Source of the DNA: Paenibacillus sp. 481
Lineage (GTDB): Bacteria; Bacillota; Bacilli; Paenibacillales; Paenibacillaceae
DNA: 64,000 nucleotides
Direction: 5' to 3'
Assembly: GCF_021223605.1 (NCBI RefSeq)
Contig: NZ_CP075175.1
Location: 1,077,001 to 1,141,000 of the forward strand
The position numbers and the translations under genes were made by a program. How positions within the stretch are numbered: position 1 is the first letter of the stretch; each line of letters starts with the position of its first letter. The notes under the pieces were generated by a model. That model did no database searches. It was not told the DNA's origin and saw only the letters and a list, made by a program, of their open reading frames with translations. Positions 36,147-44,094 of the stretch are shown here, one piece after another.

Positions 36147-37271
36147 TTGGAGTCATTAAACTGGATTAAAAATAAATATTTAGGTCTTATATCCTTCGTT
36201 GAAAGGCATAGCGATAAAATTCCTTTTAGTAAGTTTATAATTATGTACCTAAAAATCCCTTTCATGATTAGACTATTCTTTACTCTTCTTGTTTTAGGAA
36301 TTTCTCACGGGATAACTTACACCATCGGTTTTATTATTTTACAGAGTAAAGCAAGAAATGAAGTGCTATCCTTAATAACGGCATTTCATAATCCAGTTCT
36401 TTTTATAGATAGGCTGTACTTTTATTACGCCTTCGTATACATATTTATAATGATAATAACTTTCCTCCCCCTTGTGATTTGTATACTTTTTGGTAAATTT
36501 TTCGTATCAAAATTAAATAAATCCATTTCGAATAAACTGGCTCGGTATACCGTATTCCTAATTAGTGGAACCTTGATGATTTGTGCTTCTTTTTTATTTT
36601 TTCAAGTTGCGCCTATGCTGCCATTTTTATTATTTTATGCATCTAAATACTCTTCGCTTTGGGATGTCTTTGTGAATTACATGATGTATTCCATAGAACT
36701 TCCATGGATTGCTCCTGTGTATGACTTAACCGATTTTCAGAAAGAAGTGTTTGTCTCTCTCCAATCTGGAAACTTGACCGCTATCATATTATTCATCTTA
36801 TTTTTTTCATTTAAATATCTCTATAAAAGTCATCAAGAAGAACATCTCAATATACTAAAGTTAGCTTTATCCGAATTAGCTCTGATGAGATCGATTAATA
36901 ACAAACTCGATATATTAAAAACAAGTTCACTAATCATGTTTCTTAGATTTAAAAAAATGATATCTGAAATATCATACACCCTATTTCTTTTATTTTTCAT
37001 ATTGGCTGTTACTACGATTTTTGTTACTCATACACCTTATCAATTAGGCAGCTTTGGTAAAAACCTTGCCCAATTCGATACTGATTATGTTACTGTAAAC
37101 TACAATTTCAATGGACAAGTAAAAAAGATTGAAGGCATTCGAGTATATCAAGATAAAAATTATATGGTGATAAGAGATAATAAAAACGTGATACATCATA
37201 TATATGCGGATCAAATTCATATGCAGACAGAACAGCTACAAAAATCTGCACAAGCTGCATCCGGCACGTGA
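36147..37271 (+). CDS. Unknown multi-pass membrane protein, AT-rich
   Basis: A protein of about 374 residues, with hydrophobic segments near 38-65, 90-118, 135-160, 210-228 and 280-300, and a soluble C-terminal 75 residues that start VTVNYNFNGQVKKIEG. No family recognised. TTG 36147 is nine bases after AAAGGA; ATG 36138 is one base from it and so less likely. The gene is clearly more AT-rich than all host neighbours and lies just left of the prophage junction, so horizontal acquisition is plausible. Confidence 0.65.
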   Translation: MESLNWIKNKYLGLISFVERHSDKIPFSKFIIMYLKIPFMIRLFFTLLVLGISHGITYTIGFIILQSKARNEVLSLITAFHNPVLFIDRLYFYYAFVYIFIMIITFLPLVICILFGKFFVSKLNKSISNKLARYTVFLISGTLMICASFLFFQVAPMLPFLLFYASKYSSLWDVFVNYMMYSIELPWIAPVYDLTDFQKEVFVSLQSGNLTAIILFILFFSFKYLYKSHQEEHLNILKLALSELALMRSINNKLDILKTSSLIMFLRFKKMISEISYTLFLLFFILAVTTIFVTHTPYQLGSFGKNLAQFDTDYVTVNYNFNGQVKKIEGIRVYQDKNYMVIRDNKNVIHHIYADQIHMQTEQLQKSAQAASGT

Positions 37272-37384
37272 GCTGTATGTATTCCACATCAGCCGAAGTG
37301 ATGCAGAGGTGGTTGAAGAGTTCTTCTCAGGGGTAAGGCAACGGTCATGAAGATACAACTCCAACATTGCGTGCGCCCTCCTCC

Positions 37385-37435
37385 AAAAAAATAAAGCGTC
37401 CCACCTCCGCTACGTACACGGTTAGGCAGACGCTC
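37385..37435 (-). terminator. Host terminator downstream of the interrupted LuxR gene
   Basis: On the minus strand GAGCGTC pairs with GACGCTT across a 28-base loop and is followed by TATTTTTTT. It would have ended the transcript of the LuxR-type gene now cut by the prophage. Between 37271 and 37547 I see no solid gene, only an 11-codon frame at about 37462-37431 with a good ribosome site. Confidence 0.65.
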
Positions 37436-37546
37436 AAATCTATCCGACGCAAGTTTGGCGTACTTGCTCACTCATCAAAGAACCTCCCTTTGCATACCAC
37501 AAGGATATGATCCAGAAGGTTAAATGGTTAGGGTGATGGGCAATGG

Positions 37547-37648
37547 TCAGATTTTTAGTTCCCCAAGCTTGATTAGTTCGACAACCGCTTGTGAACGACC
37601 CTTAACGTTTAATTTTTGCATCACGTTTGAGATGTGTATTAAAGACAT
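37547..37648 (-). pseudogene. C-terminal fragment of a LuxR-type response regulator
   Basis: The last 29 codons before TGA (37636 to 37550) encode HISNVMQKLNVKGRS followed by QAVVELIKLGELKI, which is the end of the LuxR/NarL helix-turn-helix: the recognition helix tail and the terminal AVVELIKLGEL helix. Upstream residues (IVMSLI) no longer fit the family, and the rest of the gene is missing because the phage integrase gene begins within 30 bases. The N-terminal part should lie beyond the right prophage end, outside this window. Confidence 0.75.
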
Positions 37649-37664
37649 AACTATTTGGGCAGAC
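37630..37664. other. Probable prophage left attachment junction (attL)
   Basis: Host LuxR-type coding sequence fits the family up to about base 37636, and the integrase stop codon is at 37665-37667. The crossover must lie in between. The matching right junction is outside the window, so the core sequence cannot be fixed. Confidence 0.55.
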
Positions 37665-39239
37665 CTATCCCAGCACAGTGTGAACATCAGCTTCCCCGTC
37701 GCCGCTAACCGTCACTTTTTCAATCAGCTTTGAAAGGATGACCCTTGCTCTTGTGACATCTTCAAAGTCCATTCGGCATAACTCATCAAGTGCATTTCGC
37801 ACATCAGATAACAATTTATCTGCGTCTTTTTGCTTTGCCGCTGACTCCAGTATGTTCGCTTTTAGCGTCTCTAAGCTAATTATCTCGCGCTCATATATCT
37901 CACGCTCAAACTCATACTGTTCAGCGTTCATTTCCTCAAGAATGCGTTGCTTCCTAATTTCGAACAGCAACTTTCTGTTTGATACGAGGGTGTTTTCAAT
38001 TCGCTTTAGTTCCTTATCTGATTCATTCTTTTTATATTCCACATTCTCTACAATAACTTGGGCAATCGCGGCGCTGTCTATCATTTTTCTAATCCGTTTA
38101 GTTATTCCATTGACAATTTCGTCTTGCAAATCGTAATAGGGAACCCATTTGTCGTTAGAACAAATTGCCCGCCCCATTCTTCGTCTGCCGCTGCACACTA
38201 AATAGTGATACTTAGCGATTTCACCCGTTTTCGCCAGTTTCTTCTTATGACCCATTATGACCATTGCATATCCGCACTCTTTGCAAAATATGCGTCTTGC
38301 AAAGACATTTACGAGTATGCGTCCACCACCACGTTTACCGCCACCACGCCTCGCCCTTGTATCCTGCGCCGCCTCGAAAATTTCAACTGGTATAATGGCA
38401 GGGTGCGTAGGTTCCTTAGAAACTTCCCATTCTTCCTCCAGCTTTTGAACCAGTTTCTTTCTCCTGTCATGTAAATTGCTTATATCGTCGTAAACCTCTT
38501 CATATTTCATTTTGTTGTGGACATTGTAACCCGTATAATTTCGATTTTTTAAGATTCCCTGAATTGTCGTAATGCCCCATAGTTTTCCTGTTGGGCTGGG
38601 TATTTTCAGTTCCTCATTAAGGTAAGCGACTATACACTTTTCGCCCATATTTTGATTCACATACAAGTCAAAGATTAATCTAACAATCTCTGCTTTATGC
38701 TCAACTATCTCTAACGTTTTGCGGCCATCGATTATTACTTTTCGGTATCCGAATGGAGCGATAGACCCTGTGAATCCTCCAGCCTTCGCCGCCTGGCGTT
38801 TACCACGTTTGGAACCAGTTGAGATACTTTCGCTTAATTTCTGGTTAACGGATGAGATAACCGTGAAGATCATCTCATTGTCCTCGATGCCCGAATCGTA
38901 AAAATCTTCGATTGAAATCACCCGAATGCCTAGGGCATTTACCAACGTCCGTTTCAGGGCAAGGGCATCGTAAGTATCACGACTAAAGCGAGAAAGAGAA
39001 GAAAAGAACAGGGTGTCAAATTCCCCGTTCTTAGCATCTCGGATGATATTCTGAACATCATCTCGTTCCATTATTGATGTCCCTGTAGCCCTATCCACGT
39101 ATACATGATCTATCTCTTTTTCGAGCTTTACTGCATTTTCTCTAATTGAAGCTTCTTGGTGTTTCGGACTATCTTTTTGTGACCTTTTAAGCGTAGAGAC
39201 ACGCACATAACCCCTAGATCTCTTTTTTAATTTTATCAT
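37665..39239 (-). CDS. int: Large serine recombinase, prophage integrase
   Basis: This 524-residue large serine recombinase has the resolvase domain at about 1-150 with RGYVRVSTLKRSQ (catalytic Ser15) and SSLSRFSRDTYDAL, a recombinase domain (about 170-290; GKLWGITTIQGILKNRNYTG), a zinc ribbon (about 315-370; RIFCKECGYAMV and LVCSGRRRMGRAICSN), and a C-terminal coiled coil. It carries out attP x attB integration. ATG 39239 is weakly served by GGTGGTG; it overlaps the preceding small gene. Its position at the left end next to a truncated host gene defines the insertion site. Confidence 0.95.
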   Translation of the reverse strand: MIKLKKRSRGYVRVSTLKRSQKDSPKHQEASIRENAVKLEKEIDHVYVDRATGTSIMERDDVQNIIRDAKNGEFDTLFFSSLSRFSRDTYDALALKRTLVNALGIRVISIEDFYDSGIEDNEMIFTVISSVNQKLSESISTGSKRGKRQAAKAGGFTGSIAPFGYRKVIIDGRKTLEIVEHKAEIVRLIFDLYVNQNMGEKCIVAYLNEELKIPSPTGKLWGITTIQGILKNRNYTGYNVHNKMKYEEVYDDISNLHDRRKKLVQKLEEEWEVSKEPTHPAIIPVEIFEAAQDTRARRGGGKRGGGRILVNVFARRIFCKECGYAMVIMGHKKKLAKTGEIAKYHYLVCSGRRRMGRAICSNDKWVPYYDLQDEIVNGITKRIRKMIDSAAIAQVIVENVEYKKNESDKELKRIENTLVSNRKLLFEIRKQRILEEMNAEQYEFEREIYEREIISLETLKANILESAAKQKDADKLLSDVRNALDELCRMDFEDVTRARVILSKLIEKVTVSGDGEADVHTVLG

Positions 39240-39396
39240 TGCAAACCACACCACCATTCATTATGTGGTTGCGGATGATTTCCCTAACATTTACAGTAGT
39301 GCTTGCCCCACTCCTTGTCAACGCGGAACAAACATTCGCCTGTAATAGATCCGCAACCACGCTTGCAGCATCACCTTCGGATCGGACAAAATTCAC
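39214..39396 (-). CDS. Small protein overlapping the integrase start
   Basis: A frame of 60 codons from GTG 39396 (AAGGAG 12 bases upstream) that overlaps the start of int by 26 bases. The sequence (NFVRSEGDAASVVADLLQ, later ASTTVNVREIIRNHI) looks like a compact alpha/beta protein without membrane segments. Its place before a serine integrase would suit a recombination directionality factor or integrase regulator, but I recognise no family and the start is uncertain. Confidence 0.45.
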   Translation of the reverse strand: MNFVRSEGDAASVVADLLQANVCSALTRSGASTTVNVREIIRNHIMNGGVVCNDKIKKEI

Positions 39397-39464
39397 TTTG
39401 AGTTGTTGCTCCTTTTTCACGACTATCACCCATTAAAAGCCTATGCATGACTGCATGGCCATGT

Positions 39465-39908
39465 TTACTTTTCGACTGCAATATTAAGCATGAGTGCTAA
39501 TTGATAAAAAGCATTTTTCCTGAGCTTCCCATATGTCCCTTTACTAATGGGCGGATTAAAAATCTGATTATACACCACATAATCGTACACATATGGCTCT
39601 TTCATGTACCGCTCTTCGATGAGCAGCTTCTCTTTTGGATGCAGCCTACGAACTGCACGCTCAATACGTTCGCAATATGATCGACGCTGCGCGGGCACAT
39701 CAACATTGTGTATCGCAACATTGGCAGTTTGATCGGATGTCTGATTTGTTGGACCGTGGAAGCGCTCCGAATAACTTGCCGTAATGCTAGCCTCTTTCTC
39801 TTCGAAAGTAATTTTTTTAAAGAGCCGATATTTGTCCAAAGCAGCCTCTACAGCAGTTTGCGTCTTCTTACTATCCAGCTCAGGAAGTTCGAATTCCATC
39901 TGATCCAC
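39465..39908 (-). CDS. ArpU-family phage late-transcription regulator
   Basis: This 147-residue protein has the ArpU/RinA-like pattern: N-terminal Glu-rich helix, AVEAALDKYRLFKKITFEE, a central RIERAVRRLHPKEKLLIEERYM segment that resembles sigma-70 region 4, and a C-terminal helix KGTYGKLRKNAFYQLALML. Proteins of this family control late (packaging and structural) genes in Gram-positive phages. Located at the end of the early operon just before int, the usual spot. The ATG is at 39908. Confidence 0.85.
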   Translation of the reverse strand: MDQMEFELPELDSKKTQTAVEAALDKYRLFKKITFEEKEASITASYSERFHGPTNQTSDQTANVAIHNVDVPAQRRSYCERIERAVRRLHPKEKLLIEERYMKEPYVYDYVVYNQIFNPPISKGTYGKLRKNAFYQLALMLNIAVEK

Positions 39909-39963
39909 CTTATCACCTCACTGTATGTAATAGCCCCGGCGAACCGGGGCATGCTACATTGAT

Positions 39964-40524
39964 TTAGAACGGCATCCGCTTATCGCCTTCGCCAAGTGGA
40001 GGAAGTCCGCCTTCGCTTGTTGGAACTTCTGGCTGCTCTTTTTGCTCGTCCTCTTTCTTAGAGCGCCCACGTTTTTTCCGTTCTTGAGTTATGTCAGCCA
40101 CATTATCAGAAGATGATTCCGTTGATGGTTCCTGTTGTGGACCTTGCTCTTGCTCTTGCTCTTGCTCTTGCTCTGGCTCTGGCTCGGATTCTTCACTCTG
40201 TTTTCTGTCTGTATCTGCAACTGTTTCTGCAGCTTTATCTGTGTCCACTGCTGCAGTCACTTCATCGATGGTCACCTGAGCCGGTGGCACATCCACAGAG
40301 CCATCAGAGTTGACCTTGTATTGAATGCCTTCATGGTCGTTCTGTTCGTAATCATCAATTTCCATCTGACCACTTGCAAGTGAAACAAATACCTCGTTGC
40401 CTTTCAATTTATGAAGTTTCACAATTTGCTCGTCAGTCAGCTTTCCGCGAATCTCCAACTTTATGACGTCCTTCTTTGCCCCCGCATTGAAATCATTGAA
40501 ATAAGCCTGAATTTGAGTTTTCAT
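39964..40524 (-). CDS. Phage protein with acidic Glu/Gln repeat tail
   Basis: A 186-residue protein. The first 70 residues form an ordered domain (MKTQIQAYFNDFNAGAKKDV, KLTDEQIVKLHKLKGNEVFV). After residue 95 it is disordered, with alternating Glu/Gln (EPEQEQEQEQEQ) and a Lys/Arg patch KKRGRSKKEDEQ. It is preceded by GGGAGAGGTTTAA. The alternating pattern is coded by a short CTTGCT-type repeat near 40140-40190 and may vary in length between phages. Function unknown. Confidence 0.75.
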   Translation of the reverse strand: MKTQIQAYFNDFNAGAKKDVIKLEIRGKLTDEQIVKLHKLKGNEVFVSLASGQMEIDDYEQNDHEGIQYKVNSDGSVDVPPAQVTIDEVTAAVDTDKAAETVADTDRKQSEESEPEPEQEQEQEQEQGPQQEPSTESSSDNVADITQERKKRGRSKKEDEQKEQPEVPTSEGGLPPLGEGDKRMPF

Positions 40525-40707
40525 TTAAACCTCTCCCTTGTGGTTGTTATGGACAAATCTCTTAGCAAATCTAAGCTGCTGTTCAATGTAAGGATCTGTT
40601 TCCTTACCACCCGATGCCAACCAATCACCAATGCGCCGGTTAATATCCTCAAGTACATACCGAGGCAAAAACCGTGAAATCTTTGTTATTTCATGCAATG
40701 GATTAAT
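40525..40707 (-). CDS. Small phage protein, DUF6877-like, unusual start
   Basis: Frame of about 60 codons ending TAA 40525-40527, immediately before the next gene. Residues HEITKISRFLPRYVLEDINRR followed by IGDWLASGG resemble small phage proteins of the DUF6877 group. The only standard start is TTG 40698, 20 bases from the ribosome site GGGGAG (40724-40719). ATC 40710 or ATT 40707 have better spacing and give a natural N-terminus (NPLHEIT), so a non-standard start is possible. Confidence 0.6.
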   Translation of the reverse strand: MNPLHEITKISRFLPRYVLEDINRRIGDWLASGGKETDPYIEQQLRFAKRFVHNNHKGEV

Positions 40708-40723
40708 GATTCTTCACTCTCCC

Positions 40724-41203
40724 CTATGGCGCTGTGTCAGTGATAATCATTTCATGTCTGAATAATCCTTCTTCGCCCGGCATCACTGGTGGCGGCATAC
40801 GATCAGATGACAATTGGAGCAGCGATTTACCACTCTTGCTTCGGCCAGCCTTTTTAAATCCCGCAGCATGAAAGCATCCTCCATGCAGGTGTAACCCAAC
40901 ATATGTTATGATGCCATCCGCTGGCGGCAGCCCCCACATGTGCCGTGTGATTCCAAGCGCAAGTACAATTAAGTGGCTCGAGAGGAATGGCCCCTCGTTT
41001 CTAAACATTGTGCACTCCCATGCGTTCCAGCCGTCATCACGTATGCCTGACCAAGTTACCCATAGCGCCTGCTCGTCTTCTGTTAGCAGCACAAGATTAT
41101 GACCTGGGCGGCAGAATTGCGGTGTGCCTGGCTTCTGTCGTGTATAGTGCCTATCTGCCAGTTTCAACGCTCTGTAATCAGATTTCTGTATTTGGGTCCA
41201 CAT
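40724..41203 (-). CDS. Conserved phage hypothetical protein, 159 aa
   Basis: This 159-residue soluble protein has ALKLADRHYTRQKPGTPQF near the start, a VLLTEDEQALWVTW strand, a central acid segment and GIITYVGLHLHGGCFHAAGFKK. This ADRHY...PGTPQF pattern recurs in phage proteins from many hosts and has an acetyltransferase-like feel, but no function is known. It overlaps nothing and lies ten bases after the DNA methylase stop. Confidence 0.7.
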   Translation of the reverse strand: MWTQIQKSDYRALKLADRHYTRQKPGTPQFCRPGHNLVLLTEDEQALWVTWSGIRDDGWNAWECTMFRNEGPFLSSHLIVLALGITRHMWGLPPADGIITYVGLHLHGGCFHAAGFKKAGRSKSGKSLLQLSSDRMPPPVMPGEEGLFRHEMIITDTAP

Positions 41204-41212
41204 CCGCGCCCC

Positions 41213-42022
41213 CTATATGTTCATTGCCAACTGACCTACCTGCTCAGCAGCAATTGGATTAATCCAAAGAACCTCTTCACGACTCGCTCCACCTTCGGCC
41301 TTCGCCCTCTTAGTCTCGCGTCTCCAATGAGACAATCGATCGTCATATAAATCATGAGCATATCCTGATAGAATTACCGGACCAGGATGATCATCCAGAG
41401 CGTCTAGCAGCTCCATATGGTCATCTTCTGTCATTTCAAATCTATAACTAGTAGTTGTTCTGGTTGATAGAATGTAAGGCGGATCGGCATAGATCATCAC
41501 ATTCGGGCGCCGATAACGCTGCAGCAACTCCAATGCTGGCTGATTTTCGATCTGAACTCCGATAAGACGTTCAGCCACCGCTGCAATTCTTTCCGGAAAA
41601 CGAGCCCACTCTTTTCCTGGCAAAGGACCGTTTGTTTCTATCATGCTACGCCAACCGGTTCGATGAGACGTTTTCCCACCACGCCCCTGCCATAACCTAA
41701 CAAGCAATCGGCGTGCGCGTTCTAATTCATTTTCTGGTGCTGCTGGTTCGTAGCTGAGATAGTATTCTTCTCGACTGTGTGGCGTACATCTGATTGCATA
41801 GGCTAGTTCGTCGGGCCTCTCTCGAATAACTCGGAATAGATTTACCACCTCGCCATCGAGATCGTTGACTGTCTCGAGCTTGCTTCGAACTTTAGAGAAC
41901 AATACTGCTCCGGATCCAAAGAAAGGTTCAAGGTAAGTCGTATGTGCTGGCATGTGGCTAATTATCCAATCTGCCATACTCCACTTACTGCCTGGATAGT
42001 GCAGTATTCGAGGTATGCTCAT
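41213..42022 (-). CDS. D12-class DNA adenine methylase
   Basis: This 269-residue N6-adenine methyltransferase has motif I HYPGSKWSMADWI and LEPFFGSGAV, and motif IV VMIYADPPYI (DPPY). GGGAGGAACGGAAC precedes ATG 42022. The gene starts inside the 3' end of the upstream ArpU-like gene (38-base overlap). No cognate restriction enzyme is adjacent, so it is an orphan, probably protecting phage DNA. Target site unknown. Confidence 0.9.
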   Translation of the reverse strand: MSIPRILHYPGSKWSMADWIISHMPAHTTYLEPFFGSGAVLFSKVRSKLETVNDLDGEVVNLFRVIRERPDELAYAIRCTPHSREEYYLSYEPAAPENELERARRLLVRLWQGRGGKTSHRTGWRSMIETNGPLPGKEWARFPERIAAVAERLIGVQIENQPALELLQRYRRPNVMIYADPPYILSTRTTTSYRFEMTEDDHMELLDALDDHPGPVILSGYAHDLYDDRLSHWRRETKRAKAEGGASREEVLWINPIAAEQVGQLAMNI

Positions 42023-42338
42023 GTTCCGTTCCTCCCAAATTGTGTTTACCGAATGCGTACATAAGCTTTTCAAAAGCAGCCTTGCGAATTGATGAATACG
42101 TGACCGCGCTGATCGGTGGATCGAACTTAGAGCTATACACTTGCGTGTCTGTGATCCTTTTCGACTTCATGTAGCGCTGCTCAATCAAAAATTGTTCATC
42201 GGGTTCGAGTTGCCCTACGATAGTTTCGATAAGGTTGAGAAAATGTGCTTCGGGCGTGCCTTCTAGGATGACCACTCTGTACAGCCGATACTTGTCGAAC
42301 ACCTGTTCAACAGCTAACTTGACTTGCTTATGTTCCAT
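41985..42338 (-). CDS. Second ArpU/sigma-like phage regulator
   Basis: This 117-residue protein is a shorter relative of the ArpU protein at 39465: VEQVFDKYRLYRVVILEG, QLEPDEQFLIEQRYMKSKRI and PPISAVTYSSIRKAAFEKLMYAF align in order with that protein. Two paralogues in one phage are notable. It overlaps the methylase start. The ATG at 42338 lies at the head of the reading frame, and the 75 bases upstream hold no gene. Confidence 0.75.
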   Translation of the reverse strand: MEHKQVKLAVEQVFDKYRLYRVVILEGTPEAHFLNLIETIVGQLEPDEQFLIEQRYMKSKRITDTQVYSSKFDPPISAVTYSSIRKAAFEKLMYAFGKHNLGGTEHEHTSNTALSRQ

Positions 42339-42413
42339 GTGATCACCCCAAATCAGGAACGTATGTTCCGTTTTAGGCGCGAGAGTATCCCGTCCCGCGC
42401 CTTTACGACTGGG

Positions 42414-42989
42414 CTATGCTCGTTTTTTCTTTTTTTCTGGATGCAAGATTGATTGAATGACTTCTAGTTGATACCGAGGATAAAAGTCTATGAGCGACAG
42501 CCCATTATTCACCTTGTGAACAGCTTCTGCGATCTTTGCTAGGACAAAGGCGTCGGCAATATTGTCACTCTTGGTTGAGAACCCCCAGTGCTGGAACACA
42601 GACTCAATAACAAGTTGTTTGACTGCTTTGTTGGATAGGCGCTGCTTGCTACCTTTTTGCCCCGACCATTGCGAAACGTTAACGAATTTCTTGAGCTGTG
42701 ATGTTCCCACCTCGATATAGTGCAGCTCATGCCTATCCACTGCCATCCTAGCTGCCCATCCATTCCCGCTGGCAACTTTGTTTGTGTCGCGAGCGGCGAG
42801 CGCAAATCCTTCGATGCAAACTACGTCACCATTTTTTATTTTTTGAAATACTTCGTTGGCCAACATGCGAATGCGCCTAACGGATGTGGAACCTTCGCCC
42901 AATAGTTCTGCTGCCTTTAGTAATTCCCCGCTAGAATTTAATACTACAAGCCCTGTCTTTGTCGCTGGATCAATCCCCACATACCGCAT
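42414..42989 (-). CDS. RuvC-like Holliday junction endonuclease
   Basis: This 191-residue protein has an RNase H-like fold of the RuvC type: RYVGIDPATKTGLVVL with the first catalytic Asp, VVCIEGFALA with a Glu, and SDNIADAFVLAKIA near the end with the closing acidic pair. The C-terminus is basic. It probably resolves branched phage DNA during packaging or recombination. ATG 42989 follows GGAAACGGACG and overlaps the previous gene by 20 bases. Confidence 0.85.
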   Translation of the reverse strand: MRYVGIDPATKTGLVVLNSSGELLKAAELLGEGSTSVRRIRMLANEVFQKIKNGDVVCIEGFALAARDTNKVASGNGWAARMAVDRHELHYIEVGTSQLKKFVNVSQWSGQKGSKQRLSNKAVKQLVIESVFQHWGFSTKSDNIADAFVLAKIAEAVHKVNNGLSLIDFYPRYQLEVIQSILHPEKKKKRA

Positions 42990-43224
42990 CGTCCGTTTCC
43001 TCCTCTGCTGCAGCTCCGAACAATTTCGCGAACCGCACTTGCTTTGGGCCAATCTCCCATGTTCCTGCAACAATGCGACCATCTTCAACTTCTTTGGTAA
43101 CTGGTTCCCCGCCCACTTTCAACAGCCGAGTTATGTGCCGTTTTAAGCTGCTGTAAACGATCCATTTATCCGTGACAGGATCGTAAACACATGTTGTTTC
43201 TTGCTCATCGCGTGGATATGCCAC
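42970..43224 (-). CDS. Small phage protein, 84 aa, unknown
   Basis: GTG 43224 with AGGGGTG five bases upstream is preferred to a longer frame from 43305. The product begins AYPRDEQETTCVYDPVTDKW and has a VYSSLKRHITRLLK segment, seen in small phage proteins of unknown role. It ends 20 bases inside the RuvC-like gene. Confidence 0.65.
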   Translation of the reverse strand: MAYPRDEQETTCVYDPVTDKWIVYSSLKRHITRLLKVGGEPVTKEVEDGRIVAGTWEIGPKQVRFAKLFGAAAEEETDDAVCGD

Positions 43225-43261
43225 CCTTTCACCCCTGACATTGCTGATTTTTCGTGTGAAT

Positions 43262-43684
43262 CTAGCATGTTTTCGGACGATAGGGCAGTGTATGAATAGA
43301 TTCATTAAACATAGTCACGGAATTACCATAAACGATAGTTTGAGGTAGGTTTCCCGACAAGATTGCCCATCCACGTTCCTCGGCATATCGTTCCATCTTT
43401 TTCAGATGGTCCGTATTGGCTTTATAGAAGATATCGAATGCTACAGCATCAACAGACTGTCCAGCGAGAGTTTCCTTTGCTTGGCTGCGAATCAATCCCG
43501 CGAGCATCTGGCCTACGTCAATGTACTCAGCAAGCAACTTTCGAATATCGATTTTTCCAGCTTCGGCCTCCTCGCGTAGCTCGTCAATTTCTTCGTGAAG
43601 TTTGACGCGCTGTTCAGTCGGTCCGTACCCTTTCACTGGATAATCGATGACTGGTAATGCAATGACGAGGTATTTATTTTGCAT
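43262..43684 (-). CDS. MazG-like nucleotide pyrophosphohydrolase
   Basis: This 140-residue all-alpha NTP-PPase has the HEEIDELREEAE helix and AEYIDVGQMLAGL, which give the ExxE...ExxD metal-binding pattern of MazG/dimeric dUTPase enzymes. Probably cleans the nucleotide pool (dUTP or similar) during phage replication. ATG 43684 is nine bases after GGAG; two earlier in-frame ATGs overlap that site. Confidence 0.8.
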   Translation of the reverse strand: MQNKYLVIALPVIDYPVKGYGPTEQRVKLHEEIDELREEAEAGKIDIRKLLAEYIDVGQMLAGLIRSQAKETLAGQSVDAVAFDIFYKANTDHLKKMERYAEERGWAILSGNLPQTIVYGNSVTMFNESIHTLPYRPKTC

Positions 43685-43689
43685 GTTCT

Positions 43690-44094
43690 TCATCTCCATT
43701 CACTTTTTTGCCCCTGCAAGCTCAATATTGCAGCTATTGTCTGTTGCTGAGGCGTAGTTTGAAGCAAGCCAATCAACTCACTGTCCACCCAAACGTCAAC
43801 CCGTTCATATCCATTTACGATCAAATTGAGGCTGTCCAAATAAACGGATGAATTGTGCATGATAGCCCTGGTTTGCATGGATAAGGAATCGTTAATATTC
43901 AGAGCAGGATGAAATATCATCCACGGTGGTTCTGTTCCGTTAAACATGATCTCGTTGGCAATTTTGTTTATTTCTTTGGAACTCATTTGTTTAAGCTGCT
44001 CCAATGTGTATGTCACTCGTGCCGCATTACCAGCAGCATTAAAAAGTTCCGTAGATCCTGGTAATGCGCAGTGGGCGTACACTGATTTGGTCAT
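43690..44094 (-). CDS. Phage hypothetical protein, 134 aa
   Basis: ATG 44094 follows GGGAGGGAGAGTC. The product is soluble, with a MSSKEINKIANEIMFNG helix and a C-terminal half with WVDSELIGLLQTTPQQQT. No family recognised. Overlaps the upstream gene by four bases and lies within the tightly packed early operon. Confidence 0.65.
   Translation of the reverse strand: MTKSVYAHCALPGSTELFNAAGNAARVTYTLEQLKQMSSKEINKIANEIMFNGTEPPWMIFHPALNINDSLSMQTRAIMHNSSVYLDSLNLIVNGYERVDVWVDSELIGLLQTTPQQQTIAAILSLQGQKSEWR

Noticed and set aside
37289..37471. 60-codon minus-strand frame near the prophage junction
   Set aside because: It runs through the host terminator hairpin (GGGTLYFFGGG is coded by stem and T run), so it is not a gene.
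38257..38474. Plus-strand frames opposite the integrase
   Set aside because: Shadows of the integrase zinc-ribbon coding sequence without ribosome sites.
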